A stretch of 64,000 nt of DNA from an uncultured Eubacteriales bacterium (lineage in GTDB: Bacteria > Bacillota > Clostridia > Christensenellales > UBA1242). The first letter of the stretch is position 1. Every line of letters starts with the position of its first letter. The stretch covers positions 1 to 64,000 of the forward strand of contig CABUZJ010000003.1 in assembly GCA_902496015.1 (NCBI GenBank), written 5' to 3'. Both the position numbers and the translations under genes were made by a program. Under the pieces are notes generated by a model. The model ran no database searches. It saw nothing but the letters and a program-made list of their open reading frames with translations, and was not told the DNA's origin. Below, piece after piece: positions 34,740-44,482 of the stretch.

Positions 34740-35573
34740 ATGAGTGATACAAATAATAAAAAGAAAAATACTAATAAAAGTGCTAACTATAAACCAAAAA
34801 GTGCAAAAGCAACATCTAGTAATGCAAAATCTGGAAAAGTTGTTAACTCTAAAACCACAACAAATGGGAATACAAAAGTTGTTAAAGCAGAAGTTGAAAA
34901 AAATGGTGAAAATATAAAACAAAAAATTGTAACTACGAAAAATGTAGAAGATTCGCCAATAACAAATAGTTCTAAATTTGAAGATAACACTAATAAAACA
35001 GAAAAGTCACATTTAGATTCAAATTCTAAAAATCAAACCCACGACTTCACTGCTACATCTTCAAAAACACAAACAACACATTTGCATAAACCATCTTACC
35101 CTGAAAATTGGTGGCTGTGGGCAATAATAATTATTGGCTCATGTTTATTGGCTGGTGGACTAGCTACACTTTTAGGCGGTCAAATGTTTAATTTCCGTGA
35201 TCATGTGTTACCTGCTGGTGTTGTTCCAAAAATTGTATTTCCTATTGCATGGTCACTTATATATGTTTTAATTGGTGTTTCTGCTTTCTTAGTATTTCTA
35301 AGCCCAAACCAAACAGAACAGACCAGGCGAGGAGATATTATTTGGTTTTGTATTAACTTATTTTTAAATATTTTATGGCCACTATTCTTTTTTAGATTAG
35401 ACCTTTTAATTTTAAGTACTATTCTTTGTGCATTGGTAGTAATTACCGCAATAATAACTTGTTATAGGTTTTATTATAGAAATTTAGCAGGTGGAATTTG
35501 TTACACAATTTATACGCTTTGGCTAATGTATGCATTTTATTTAAACCTTGCAATCTGCTTGCTTAACGCATAG
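34740..35573 (+). CDS. TspO/MBR family protein with a long disordered N-terminal extension
   Basis: A 277-residue protein. Residues ~118-277 form a five-helix TspO/translocator domain: WWLWAIIIIGSCLLAGGLA, then LPAGVVPKIVFPIAWSLIYV, NLFLNILWPLFFFRLD, and the end YAFYLNLAICLLN. TspO proteins bind tetrapyrroles and cholesterol-like ligands. Typical bacterial TspO is about 150-165 residues; this one has ~115 extra residues rich in Lys, Asn, Ser and Thr before the first helix. GGGGAG lies seven bases before the ATG. Monocistronic. Confidence 0.88.
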   Translation: MSDTNNKKKNTNKSANYKPKSAKATSSNAKSGKVVNSKTTTNGNTKVVKAEVEKNGENIKQKIVTTKNVEDSPITNSSKFEDNTNKTEKSHLDSNSKNQTHDFTATSSKTQTTHLHKPSYPENWWLWAIIIIGSCLLAGGLATLLGGQMFNFRDHVLPAGVVPKIVFPIAWSLIYVLIGVSAFLVFLSPNQTEQTRRGDIIWFCINLFLNILWPLFFFRLDLLILSTILCALVVITAIITCYRFYYRNLAGGICYTIYTLWLMYAFYLNLAICLLNA

Positions 35574-35575
35574 AA

Positions 35576-35610
35576 AAAATAAACTTGATTTTCATAATCA
35601 AGTTTATTTT
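35576..35610. terminator. Bidirectional terminator after tspO
   Basis: 15-bp perfect stem (arm AAAATAAACTTGATT) with a five-base loop and T-run. Confidence 0.85.
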
Positions 35611-35672
35611 TTATTATAAATGTCTTGCGTTATTATAAAATTAATGTTAAACTAATACTGTTTATTAAGAAT

Positions 35673-35746
35673 GCAGGTGTAACTCAATGGCAGAGTGCTC
35701 GCTTCCCAAGCGAGTTACGGGGGTCCGATTCCCCTCACCTGCTCCA
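35673..35746 (+). tRNA. tRNA-Gly (CCC)
   Basis: Acceptor GCAGGTG, anticodon loop TTCCCAA gives CCC, encoded CCA. Stands alone on the plus strand. Confidence 0.95.
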
Positions 35747-35925
35747 TTTTATTTTTAATAGATAATGCAAATATTTTATACAATTAATCTTTAATAATAA
35801 AAAAATTTAATTATTCAAAATAAAAATTCACTAATAAAGGTTAAAGAATTTTGCATTATTTATTTAATTTAATATATAATTAATTATTAAAATAATAATA
35901 AAAAAGAATTATAAAACTTAATTAT
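35747..35925. other. AT-rich spacer between tRNA-Gly and tRNA-Thr
   Basis: 179 bases with no open frame or stable hairpin; probably a promoter for tRNA-Thr lies within, not assigned. Confidence 0.5.
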
Positions 35926-36000
<75 letters not shown>

Positions 36001-36043
36001 CTATTTGTTATAAATATACAATAATCATATAAATAAAAAATAA

Positions 36044-36060
36044 CATCTATTTTTAAGATG
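36044..36060 (-). terminator. Weak terminator after plsC
   Basis: CATCT/AGATG stem with a seven-base loop, then TTATTTTTTATTT on the minus strand. Confidence 0.55.
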
Positions 36061-36681
36061 CTACTTTCTTTTTTTGTTATATTTATCATCTAGCATTTTA
36101 CGCAATTCATTCATTTTATTTGTCATTTCATCAACTGCCATTTTAGTTTCTTCTGGTGTTAATTTATTTGGATTTTCCCCATCAACCATAAATGGTTTAC
36201 CAACAGCAATAATATTTCTCCTTAAAAATTTAGGGCGTTTATAAATTATTATTGGAATTATTGGCACACCTGCTCTTGATGCAAACATTATTGCACCTTC
36301 ATGAATTTTCCCCATTTTCGTTTCATCATCAGTTTTGTTTCGTGTTCCTTCGGGGAAAACACCTAATATTTTATTTTCTTTTAGCACCTTTAACCCTTGT
36401 TTTATTGCATTAATATCGGCCGTTCCACGATTAACAGGAATTGCTCCTAACCCCTTATAAAACCATGCCCCAATCTTAGATTTAAATAGTTCCGCTTTAC
36501 CTAAAAATCTAATTTTTTTAACTAATTTGATGTTCAGCAATATCGGGTCTAAATTAGATAAATGATTGCAAACCACCACTGCACCTTGTTTTTTAACTAA
36601 GTTTTTTTTGCCAAAAACTTTTGTTGGATAAAACAAAGTTATTGGAAGCCAAGCAATTATAAACATTATAACAAACAACAT
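36061..36681 (-). CDS. plsC: 1-acyl-sn-glycerol-3-phosphate acyltransferase
   Basis: A 206-residue membrane-bound acyltransferase that makes phosphatidic acid. N-terminal hydrophobic helix (1-17), catalytic NHLSNLDPI (H-x4-D), LGAIPVNRG, and the glycerophosphate-binding FPEGTRNKTDD. It starts two bases after the HI0933 flavoprotein stop and ends the rluB-flavoprotein-plsC run. Confidence 0.93.
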   Translation of the reverse strand: MLFVIMFIIAWLPITLFYPTKVFGKKNLVKKQGAVVVCNHLSNLDPILLNIKLVKKIRFLGKAELFKSKIGAWFYKGLGAIPVNRGTADINAIKQGLKVLKENKILGVFPEGTRNKTDDETKMGKIHEGAIMFASRAGVPIIPIIIYKRPKFLRRNIIAVGKPFMVDGENPNKLTPEETKMAVDEMTNKMNELRKMLDDKYNKKRK

Positions 36682-36683
36682 AT

Positions 36684-37916
36684 TTATTTTTCTCCTTTAA
36701 AATAATTAGAATTGGCACAACTAACCGCTGTTGAAAAAGCAATTTGTAAATTAAAACCACCGGTTAAAGCATCAATATCTAACACTTCGCCAATAAAAAA
36801 TAGATTTTTTATAATTTTACTGCTCATATCCTTAGGATTTATTTCTTTTAAATTAACTCCCCCACTTGTTATAACCGAAGTTTCAATAGGCTCAATACAC
36901 TTAAAAATTAATTCAAAATGCTTAAGCAAATCAATTAATCTTTGCCTTTCATTTCTAGTTAATTGGTTTATTTTTGTATTTAATTGAATATTTAACCTTT
37001 TGGCAAAAATTTGTATTAATCGCTTGGGTAATAATTGACCCAATAAAGAAGAAAATTGTTTTGTTGAATTATCTTCTATTATTCTATCTATTCTCTTATG
37101 TAATTGCTCCATAGATAATGCAGGTTTAAAATCAATAATTATTTTTTGCACATTCTTTCTATTTATATAACTAGACATTGTCAATACCAATGGTCCAGAT
37201 ATACCAACATTAGTAAAAAGCATTTCTCCAATTTCACTTTCAAAAACTGCATTATTTTCATTATAAGCATAAATTTTAACATTTTTTAATGATAATCCTT
37301 CCAATTTTGCACATTCGTTCCCCGCAATTTCAATGCCGTTTAATGCTGGCTTTAAATCTATAATTGTGTGTCCTGCAAGTTTTGCAAAATTATAGCCATC
37401 ACCAGTCGAACCCGTGCCACTATAACTTAATCCACCAGTTGCAACTATTATTGCGTCAAAATTATATAAATAATTATTTAATATTACTCCAATTGCGTTA
37501 TCTCCGTTAATTTCTATTGCAGTAATTTTTGAGTTTAATTTCACATTAACATTATTTTCTTTTAATGCATGAATTAGTGCATTAAGAATGGTTACTGCCT
37601 TATCACTGACAGGAAATACTCTGTTTCCGCGTTCAACTTTAAGTTCAACTCCTAGTGCTTTAAAAAATTCAATAGTATCACTTGAGTTAAATGAATTTTC
37701 AGCACTTCTTAAAAATTGACTTCCGCGAACAATATTATTTAAAAATTCAGTTCCTGTTGTATTATTAGTTACATTGCATCTGCCCTTACCAGTAATTAAA
37801 AGTTTTTTCCCAAGCATATTATTTTTTTCAAACAAAGTAACATTATGCCCATTTTTTGCTAGCATAATGCTTGCCATCATTCCAGATGCTCCACCACCTA
37901 TAACCGCTATATTCAT
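36684..37916 (-). CDS. HI0933-family NAD(P)/FAD-dependent oxidoreductase
   Basis: A 410-residue flavoprotein. FAD-binding GGGASGMMASIMLAKNG at the N-terminus, GKGRCNVTNN, VATGGLSYSGTGSTGDGY and the C-terminal FIGEVLDIDALTGGFNLQIAFSTA. The family is widespread and mostly uncharacterised (some members oxidise aminoacetone). Lies nine bases after rluB. Confidence 0.92.
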   Translation of the reverse strand: MNIAVIGGGASGMMASIMLAKNGHNVTLFEKNNMLGKKLLITGKGRCNVTNNTTGTEFLNNIVRGSQFLRSAENSFNSSDTIEFFKALGVELKVERGNRVFPVSDKAVTILNALIHALKENNVNVKLNSKITAIEINGDNAIGVILNNYLYNFDAIIVATGGLSYSGTGSTGDGYNFAKLAGHTIIDLKPALNGIEIAGNECAKLEGLSLKNVKIYAYNENNAVFESEIGEMLFTNVGISGPLVLTMSSYINRKNVQKIIIDFKPALSMEQLHKRIDRIIEDNSTKQFSSLLGQLLPKRLIQIFAKRLNIQLNTKINQLTRNERQRLIDLLKHFELIFKCIEPIETSVITSGGVNLKEINPKDMSSKIIKNLFFIGEVLDIDALTGGFNLQIAFSTAVSCANSNYFKGEK

Positions 37917-37925
37917 ATTATAACC

Positions 37926-38630
37926 TTATAATGTTTTTAAATAATTTATTTCAGCCTGGTTTAAAAGTCTATATTCACCTCGGTTCAAACCAGTTAATTT
38001 TAATTGACCAATTTGTATTCGCTTTAAAAATATCACTTTAAATCCAACAGCTTCAAACATTTTTCTTATTTGTCTATTTTTACCCTCAAAAATAGTGATT
38101 TCTAATTTAGTAACCCTATTTTTACATTCGAGTTGCTTAACCTTGCATTTAGCAAGTCTTTTACCCTCAACAACAACACCTGCTCTTAACACGGCAAGTT
38201 GACTTTCTTTAATTTCACCTTCAATTTTAACAATATATACTTTACCAACCTCATGTGATGGGTGTGTTAAATTAAAAGCCAAACTACCATCGTTAGTTAA
38301 AAGCAATAAACCTTCACTATCGTAATCTAATCGACCTATAGGTTTTAAATGTTTTAGATTTTGTGGTAACAAATCTAATACCGTTTTTCTTCCTTTATCG
38401 TCGCTAGTTGTTGTAATATAACCTTTTGGTTTATGAAGCATAACATAAATTAAATTATTATCTAGCATTAACTGTTTGCCTTCGTATTCCACATTATCAT
38501 TTTCTAAAACATCAAAAGCAAGGTCTTTGGTAACCTTGCCATTAATTTTTATTTTTCCATCTTTAATAAGTTCTTCTACTTTTCTTCTTGAACCTAAGTT
38601 GCAACTTGCCAAATATTTATTAATTCTCAT
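37926..38630 (-). CDS. rluB: Pseudouridine synthase RluB family
   Basis: A 234-residue enzyme that isomerises U to pseudouridine in 23S rRNA. S4 domain (MRINKYLASCNLGSRRKVEELI), catalytic Asp in GRLDYDSEGLLLLTND, and KNRQIRKMFEAVG. An in-frame GTG at 38648 is possible, but AAAGGGG lies five bases before the ATG at 38630, where the S4 domain begins. Follows dacB by about 20 bases; the pair is commonly linked in Clostridia. Confidence 0.93.
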   Translation of the reverse strand: MRINKYLASCNLGSRRKVEELIKDGKIKINGKVTKDLAFDVLENDNVEYEGKQLMLDNNLIYVMLHKPKGYITTTSDDKGRKTVLDLLPQNLKHLKPIGRLDYDSEGLLLLTNDGSLAFNLTHPSHEVGKVYIVKIEGEIKESQLAVLRAGVVVEGKRLAKCKVKQLECKNRVTKLEITIFEGKNRQIRKMFEAVGFKVIFLKRIQIGQLKLTGLNRGEYRLLNQAEINYLKTL

Positions 38631-38649
38631 TCTGTCCCCTTTGGGCACA

Positions 38650-39846
38650 TTAAATCATATCTTTAATAACTTTATCTAAGTGTGATTTAAAATCATTTGC
38701 CTCTACACTATCCATAGTATATATTTTTTCACTAAAAATCAAGTTATTTTTTAGTCTTATTTCAATTTTACCAATCTCTTGATTTTTTTTGACTGGTGCA
38801 GTAATAAAATCTGGTAATTCTTTTGTTATATGAATATTACTTTGCTCTTCTTTTGTTAAAGGATAAATAAAACTATTTCTTGAATAAATATTTACACTTT
38901 CAATATCTGCATTTAACACTGGAATAGAATTATGATGTGCATAAGCTTCAAGTAAATCAACCAATTCATATTCGGCAAATGCTTTTTCAATTAATTCATA
39001 ACACTCTTCAAACATTGGCTTGCAGTTTAAAAGGACACACACAACCTGCATATTATTTCTTTTAGCACTGCCCACGAAACACCTTCCTGCTTTTGTTGTG
39101 TATCCAGTTTTAACACCGGTGGCATCTTCCATTTGAATTAATAATTTGTTTTTATTTTTTAATATTCTATTTTCATTTTTTAATTCATTAGGAATAGTAG
39201 TTTTTTTGGTTGAAACAATTTCTGCAAATATTGGATTGTTTAAAGCATAACATGTTATTAAACCTAAATCTCGTGCCGTGGTATAATGATTATCATCGTG
39301 TAAACCGTTTGGAGTTACCAAATTTGTATTAGTTGCTCCAATTTTTTTACAAAACTCATTTGCCAGTTTAATAAATGCTTCAACACTGCCACTAGTTTCG
39401 ATGGCAAGAGCAACTGCTGCATCATTACCACTTAAAAGCATTAAGCCATATAAAAGGTCTTTTATTGATAAATGTTCCCCTTCTTTTAAATAAATTGTGC
39501 TACCTTCAATTTTGGTTGCTTCTTTTGGAATTTCAACAATTTTTTCTAAATCTTTGTTATTTTCAATAACAACAATTGCTGTTATAATTTTAGTTAAACT
39601 TGCCATTGGTAATTTAATGTCAGCATCTTTTTCATAAAGTGCTCGCCCTGTGCTTTGTTCACACACAAACATGCTTTGAGCAGTAGTGAGTGCTTTTTTA
39701 TTTGAATTATCATTTGTTGTTGCAAAAGCAATATTATTTGACAGAAAACTTAAATTAAATAATAATATATTAACTATTAAAAAAGAAAATACAACTAATT
39801 CTATATGCAATAATAATTTACTGTTTTTCATTCTCCTTTTCTCCAT
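38650..39846 (-). CDS. D-alanyl-D-alanine carboxypeptidase, DacB/DacF type (sporulation-associated)
   Basis: A 398-residue S11 peptidase that trims peptidoglycan stem peptides. A signal peptide or anchor lies at about 12-32. Catalytic motifs SLTK, SGND and KTGYT are present. A C-terminal domain of about 110 residues follows. Its 5' end overlaps the ytfJ stop; two ATGs (39846, 39831) are possible, neither with ideal Shine-Dalgarno spacing. With ytfJ and scpAB it forms a spore cortex and chromosome group common in Clostridia. Which Dac paralogue it is cannot be fixed by sequence. Confidence 0.9.
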   Translation of the reverse strand: MEKRRMKNSKLLLHIELVVFSFLIVNILLFNLSFLSNNIAFATTNDNSNKKALTTAQSMFVCEQSTGRALYEKDADIKLPMASLTKIITAIVVIENNKDLEKIVEIPKEATKIEGSTIYLKEGEHLSIKDLLYGLMLLSGNDAAVALAIETSGSVEAFIKLANEFCKKIGATNTNLVTPNGLHDDNHYTTARDLGLITCYALNNPIFAEIVSTKKTTIPNELKNENRILKNKNKLLIQMEDATGVKTGYTTKAGRCFVGSAKRNNMQVVCVLLNCKPMFEECYELIEKAFAEYELVDLLEAYAHHNSIPVLNADIESVNIYSRNSFIYPLTKEEQSNIHITKELPDFITAPVKKNQEIGKIEIRLKNNLIFSEKIYTMDSVEANDFKSHLDKVIKDMI

Positions 39847-40219
39847 TAATATTAATCACTTTTTCTATAAGTTGTGGTATCATATCGCCAACTTTATCCC
39901 AACTGCTTCTATTTTCTACTTTAATAAAATTTGGGATATTGTTCACAATTGTTAAAAATCCCATTGGTGTTAAGCAAACACCAGCACCACTTCCACCAGC
40001 GAAAGGAAAATTTTTGTTCTTTTTAGGTTTTTCAGTTGCAGTATATTCTCCGCCACCAGCAACAAAACCCATACTTACTTTACTTACTGGTAAAATTATT
40101 GCTCCAAATTCATTTTTAATTGGTTCACCAATAACAGTGTTCACATCTACTATAGTTTTTAGTTTTCCCATTGCAGAAGCCATTATTTCTTCAATTGGAT
40201 TATTTTTTTCTTTGTCCAT
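39818..40219 (-). CDS. ytfJ: Sporulation protein YtfJ (GerW family)
   Basis: A 133-residue protein of the GerW/YtfJ family: IIGEPI-type start (VNTVIGEPIKNEFGAIILPV), the Gly-rich KVSMGFVAGGGEY and GGSGAGVCLTPMGFLTI. In Bacillus GerW is needed for germination with some nutrients. The gene lies three bases after the DUF2953 protein, a standard pairing. Confidence 0.93.
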   Translation of the reverse strand: MDKEKNNPIEEIMASAMGKLKTIVDVNTVIGEPIKNEFGAIILPVSKVSMGFVAGGGEYTATEKPKKNKNFPFAGGSGAGVCLTPMGFLTIVNNIPNFIKVENRSSWDKVGDMIPQLIEKVININGEKENEKQ

Positions 40220-40222
40220 AAT

Positions 40223-40780
40223 TTACCCTCTTGTTCCATATAATTTTTTATATTCTTTTTTTGCAGTTATAAAGCTTTTAATTATATCTAATAATGTTAA
40301 TTGCAATCTAACTTGTGTACTAATTTCACATTCATCTTCGGTGTAACTAGGTGTTATATCTTGAAAGATATTAGCGTATTTATTTTTGTTTAATATAAAT
40401 GAAATTAAAGATGAACTTATAGATTGCATAGCCCCGCAAACCATTGCAGTTGTATAAGCATTAGTGCTTGAACCAAATGTGAAATAAATATCAAGTTTTG
40501 TTATATTTACTCTTTTTATTAATTGGCTATTAAAAATCTCTACTAAATGCGGATGTTTAATATCTTTAGGCATTCTATTAACCATGTTTTCTATATCTAT
40601 ACCATTAGTCAAGCTTAATTTACAACGACCAACAACTATTGATATAAACATTACTTTAATTGAATAAATACAAATATTTGAAAGCACATTAATATGCCCT
40701 TGAACCCTTACTCTTAATGGATAAATTAAAATTAAAAATAAAACTAAGATGACTAAAACAATAATTATAATTGCTTTCAT
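40223..40780 (-). CDS. DUF2953 membrane protein
   Basis: A 185-residue protein with one N-terminal membrane helix (about 2-25), then IYSIKVMFISIVVGRCKLS and a later helix-like part with GSSTNAYTTAMVCGAMQSI. This layout and position beside ytfJ match the DUF2953 family, found in sporulating Firmicutes and of unknown function. Confidence 0.8.
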   Translation of the reverse strand: MKAIIIIVLVILVLFLILIYPLRVRVQGHINVLSNICIYSIKVMFISIVVGRCKLSLTNGIDIENMVNRMPKDIKHPHLVEIFNSQLIKRVNITKLDIYFTFGSSTNAYTTAMVCGAMQSISSSLISFILNKNKYANIFQDITPSYTEDECEISTQVRLQLTLLDIIKSFITAKKEYKKLYGTRG

Positions 40781-40827
40781 ATCTTAGTTATGTGCTAATA
40801 TTTAAAAATAATGTATAATTTTATAAA

Positions 40828-41622
40828 TTAAATAATTTCATCATCATCTGCATTATTAATATCTGAAAGTAAATCTTCATCTTCTTTAATAATGTCATTA
40901 AATGCTAATTTTGTGTTATCAAAGCTAGAACTTTGTTTGGCATTAGTTTCATTTTTCTCTTTTAAGGTTTCATTAGAAACATCATTTTCCTTCTCTTTCT
41001 TTGCTAGGCTATTTCCTTCAACTTGATTTTCATTATCTTCGTGTTTTATTGGGTCGGTTGGAACATCATACTCATTATAAAGACTATCGCTTTTCGTTCT
41101 AATAACTTTAACTTGTTCTAATAATTTATTATAATCAGGAAGTTCGGCAACAGAACTAATATTAAATCGCTTTAAAAATTCATCAGTTGTGCCAAATAAC
41201 ACGGGTCTACCAACTGCGTCTTTTCTGCCAACCACTTCAATTAAATTATGTTCTAACAAAATGCTTATGGCATAATCACAACTAACCCCTCTAATCTCTT
41301 CAATTTCAAGCCTTGTTATTGGTTGCTTATAAGCAATAATTGCAGCAGTTTCAAGTGTTGCCTTGCTAAGATTTCTTTCTCTTATAGGATTTAAAACAGA
41401 TGATACTGCATCGGCATATTGAGAATTTGTAGATAGTTGTAATTTATCATTGAAATGTAGTAAGTAAATTCCGCTTTCCCCGCTAAATCTTTGTTTTAAT
41501 TTATCTATTGCCTTATTTAACTCTTTATTTGTTATATCTAATTTACTTGTTATATCTGCCACTTGCACGGGTTCGCCAGCAACAAATAAAATGCTTTCAA
41601 TTATTTCTGCTAAATTATCCAA
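40828..41622 (-). CDS. scpB: Segregation and condensation protein B
   Basis: A 264-residue SMC partner. Two winged helices in residues 1-165: NLAEIIESILFVAGEPV, ATLETAAIIAYKQPITRLEIEEIRGVSCDYA, and VGRPVLFGTTDEFLKRF. The last ~100 residues are an acidic, low-complexity tail longer than usual. Starts at TTG overlapping the scpA stop; both bind SMC for chromosome compaction. Confidence 0.94.
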   Translation of the reverse strand: MDNLAEIIESILFVAGEPVQVADITSKLDITNKELNKAIDKLKQRFSGESGIYLLHFNDKLQLSTNSQYADAVSSVLNPIRERNLSKATLETAAIIAYKQPITRLEIEEIRGVSCDYAISILLEHNLIEVVGRKDAVGRPVLFGTTDEFLKRFNISSVAELPDYNKLLEQVKVIRTKSDSLYNEYDVPTDPIKHEDNENQVEGNSLAKKEKENDVSNETLKEKNETNAKQSSSFDNTKLAFNDIIKEDEDLLSDINNADDDEII

Positions 41623-42406
41623 TATTGTTATCCTCTCTTTTGTTTATTATTATATCTTCAAATGTCCCTTTTTGTTCAACACTAATAATTTGAGTTTTTA
41701 GTAATTCTAGCAATGCCAAGAAAGTGTTAATGATTTCACTTTTAGAATAATCCGCTTCAAATAGTTCACTAAATTTAAATCTATTTTTAATAAGCAATAA
41801 ATCTTTAATTTGACCCATTTTTTGTGAAACGGTAAATCTATCTTTTTCAATTTTTCTTTCAACAGGAACCTCGGCTTTTAAATTAACTTTAAATAATAGT
41901 TTTGAAAATGCTTGTATTAAATTATCTAAATTTAAGTCATTTGGAAGAACATATCTAAAATCCCCAGCTTTAGGGTCTGGTTCTTTATAAAATTTATTAA
42001 CATCTTCAATTTCTTTTAATCTTTCACTTGCTTCTTTAAAAAGCTTATATTCTTCAATTTGCCTTATAAGTTTTTGCTCTGGGGTTTCTTCATCTTCTTC
42101 AATTTCAACAGGCGGTTTAGGAAGTAATTTTTTAGATTTTATTTCTAAAAGAGTGGCTGCCATTTCAATAAAATCGCTTGCTTTATCAACATCTACATCA
42201 CTAATATCGCTTACTATAGCCAAATATTGTTCAGTTATTTCACTTAAAAAAATATCGCATATATCAATTTTGGCAGATTTTATCAAGGTTAAAAGCAAAT
42301 CTAAAGGGCCTTCAAATTGGTTAAGTTTCACCCTAAAACTATCTGCATCAAATTCTTCATTATTATTTTGTGAGATTTCTTCGTTTGCTAAATCTTTTTC
42401 TTCCAT
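41615..42406 (-). CDS. scpA: Segregation and condensation protein A
   Basis: A 263-residue kleisin. N-terminal FEGPLDLLLTLIKSAKIDICDI, ATLLEIKSKKLLP, and the C-terminal winged helix FKFSELFEADYSKSEIINTFLALLEL. With ScpB it closes the SMC ring. Directly after the M50 peptidase gene (1 base). Confidence 0.96.
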   Translation of the reverse strand: MEEKDLANEEISQNNNEEFDADSFRVKLNQFEGPLDLLLTLIKSAKIDICDIFLSEITEQYLAIVSDISDVDVDKASDFIEMAATLLEIKSKKLLPKPPVEIEEDEETPEQKLIRQIEEYKLFKEASERLKEIEDVNKFYKEPDPKAGDFRYVLPNDLNLDNLIQAFSKLLFKVNLKAEVPVERKIEKDRFTVSQKMGQIKDLLLIKNRFKFSELFEADYSKSEIINTFLALLELLKTQIISVEQKGTFEDIIINKREDNNIG

Positions 42407-42407
42407 A

Positions 42408-43094
42408 TTATAACCCTATTAAATTTAAAAATTTACTCCACATTAAAATTAATAAATCGCTAACATTAATTGCTGTAATATCAATATAAACTGTAAAAAT
42501 TCCAGAAATGAATAATAATAACATTAAGATTGTGCTATAATTTCGCATAAATGAAGTAAATTTATTGTTTCTACTGGTAAAACTTTCTACCACTCTAAAT
42601 CCATCTAGCGGATAAATTGGCAATAAATTGAAAAATGCCAAACTTAAATTTATTATAATTGAAAAATTTAAAAATAAGTTAAGAGCCGTTGGATAAAACG
42701 CTGTTCCTTGGCTAAAAGCAGGCCAAACATAATAAAATAAACAATATAACAATGAAGTAAGTAAAGCTATTATTATATTAAATAAAACTCCTGCAATACT
42801 TACAAAAAATTCGCTCCATTTACCATGTTTATAATTTCTTGAATCAACTGGCACGGGCTTCGCCCACCCAAAACCAAATATTAATAAACAAGCAAATCCA
42901 ATAGGGTCAACATGGTCAAATGGTTTAAGGCTTAGCCTTTTCATTGACTTTGCAGTCCCATCTCCTTGTTTATAAGCAACAAAAGCATGAGCCCATTCAT
43001 GAACAGACATTGCCACCAATATAGAACTAATATATGCAATAATGAATGCAATTGCATAAATTGGTTGTGAGTTAAATAATGAATATAAAATCAT
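42408..43094 (-). CDS. Site-2 protease family (M50) membrane peptidase
   Basis: A 228-residue intramembrane metalloprotease with about five or six helices. Zinc motif HEWAHAF near residue 33 and the second motif NLLPIYPLDGFRV. Common upstream of scpA in Firmicutes; the substrate is unknown. It could be related to sporulation SpoIVFB-type signalling but belongs to the YwhC group. Confidence 0.88.
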   Translation of the reverse strand: MILYSLFNSQPIYAIAFIIAYISSILVAMSVHEWAHAFVAYKQGDGTAKSMKRLSLKPFDHVDPIGFACLLIFGFGWAKPVPVDSRNYKHGKWSEFFVSIAGVLFNIIIALLTSLLYCLFYYVWPAFSQGTAFYPTALNLFLNFSIIINLSLAFFNLLPIYPLDGFRVVESFTSRNNKFTSFMRNYSTILMLLLFISGIFTVYIDITAINVSDLLILMWSKFLNLIGL

Positions 43095-43151
43095 AATATA
43101 TCTATATAATTATAAAATTATAATACATGATTGTCAAATAAAATATAATTA

Positions 43152-43180
43152 AAAATAACCCATAAAATATGGGTTATTTT
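43152..43180 (-). terminator. Terminator of dacF
   Basis: 13-bp perfect stem AAAATAACCCATA/TATGGGTTATTTT with a three-base loop and, on the minus strand, TTTTTAATT. Confidence 0.85.
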
Positions 43181-43239
43181 GACTTTTTATATATACTTAA
43201 TTATTATTAAAATTTCTTTTCATTATTGTGAATTTTTAA

Positions 43240-44433
43240 TTACCACACTTTTGTAATTTTTATAATACAATCTTTAATTGTTTGTTTTGCATCGCTGTTA
43301 ATAGCAATTAATGGAATTTGTGCTACAACTATTTGGTTTTCATCAAATATTACCATTTCCCCTACTTTACTTCCTGCAATAACAGGAGCTTTAATTTCAT
43401 TATATATCAAACTTACTTGCAAATTTGATTTTTCACCTTTTTTAATAAATTCGTAATAATCATTCGCAGGCATTGCTAAAACGAAGCCGTTTTTTCCACC
43501 TTTGGTTGCAACCTCAATTTTATAATCATTTGCTTTTGCCACTAATTTATTTTCAAAGTTAGCAAAGCCATAGTTAAACATCTCAGTTACCTCTCTAAAT
43601 CTAGTATTACTTTCAGGTTCACCAATAACCACAGCAATAAGTCTCATGTCACCTTTTTTTGCCGAACATGTTAAGCAATATTTTGCTTCGCTTGTGTAAC
43701 CAGTTTTTCCTGAATCACAACCTTTATATGTTTTAACTAATCTATTCGTGTTCACTAATTCAGTTTTTCTTGCACTAGGATGAGTTAATTCATCTGTCCA
43801 AATATTGCTATATTTTGTATAAATTGGATTATCCATTATAGTTTTATAAATGATAGCACAATCATATGCAGACGAATAATGTTCTGCAATAGGCAATCCA
43901 GTAACATTACTAAAATGAGTATCAGTTAAACCTAATTCCTTTGTCTTTTTATTCATAAGGTCAACAAAATGTTCTTCCGTGCCAGCAACTGCTTCTGCAA
44001 GAGCAACCATGCTATCATTTGCTGAAGCAATAATAACTGTTTTTAAAAGGTCTATTACTTTATAACTTGCATTTTCATCTATAAATGCAGAAGAACCTTC
44101 GGTATCTGCGGCATGTTTACTAATGGTAACCATGTCATCTTCTTTAATTTTACCATTATTGATTGCATCAAAAATAACTGAAAGGCTCATCATTTTTGTC
44201 ATGCTAGCAATTGGCAATTTGTCATGTATATTTTTTTCAAAAATAATAGTATTAGTATTTGCATCCATTAAAAGTGCAGATTTACTTTCTTTTGCAAGGG
44301 TTGCAATGCCCACATTCAAAATATCATCATTTTCTGCGAATGATACAAACTTAGATTGATTAGGATTAAAAGATAAGATAAGTGAAAGAAAAATTCCTAA
44401 TAAGAAAAAATAACTTAATAATTTTTTTACCAT
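43240..44433 (-). CDS. dacF: D-alanyl-D-alanine carboxypeptidase DacF-type
   Basis: A 397-residue S11 peptidase with a signal peptide (about 8-22 hydrophobic). Motifs SMTK, SAND and KTGYT. A C-terminal domain of about 110 residues follows. DacF acts on forespore peptidoglycan in Bacillus. Here it stands between spoIIM and scpA and has its own terminator. It is paralogous to the protein at 38650. Confidence 0.9.
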   Translation of the reverse strand: MVKKLLSYFFLLGIFLSLILSFNPNQSKFVSFAENDDILNVGIATLAKESKSALLMDANTNTIIFEKNIHDKLPIASMTKMMSLSVIFDAINNGKIKEDDMVTISKHAADTEGSSAFIDENASYKVIDLLKTVIIASANDSMVALAEAVAGTEEHFVDLMNKKTKELGLTDTHFSNVTGLPIAEHYSSAYDCAIIYKTIMDNPIYTKYSNIWTDELTHPSARKTELVNTNRLVKTYKGCDSGKTGYTSEAKYCLTCSAKKGDMRLIAVVIGEPESNTRFREVTEMFNYGFANFENKLVAKANDYKIEVATKGGKNGFVLAMPANDYYEFIKKGEKSNLQVSLIYNEIKAPVIAGSKVGEMVIFDENQIVVAQIPLIAINSDAKQTIKDCIIKITKVW

Positions 44434-44482
44434 AATACTTTCTCCTTATTAGTAGTTTCTCTTACAAATAAAAAATTATGTG

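Noticed and set aside
34557..34922. 121-residue minus-strand open frame with Phe/Cys-rich translation
   Set aside because: Antisense to the tspO head and covering the SAM-I aptamer; composition is that of a mirror of the Lys/Asn-rich coding strand.
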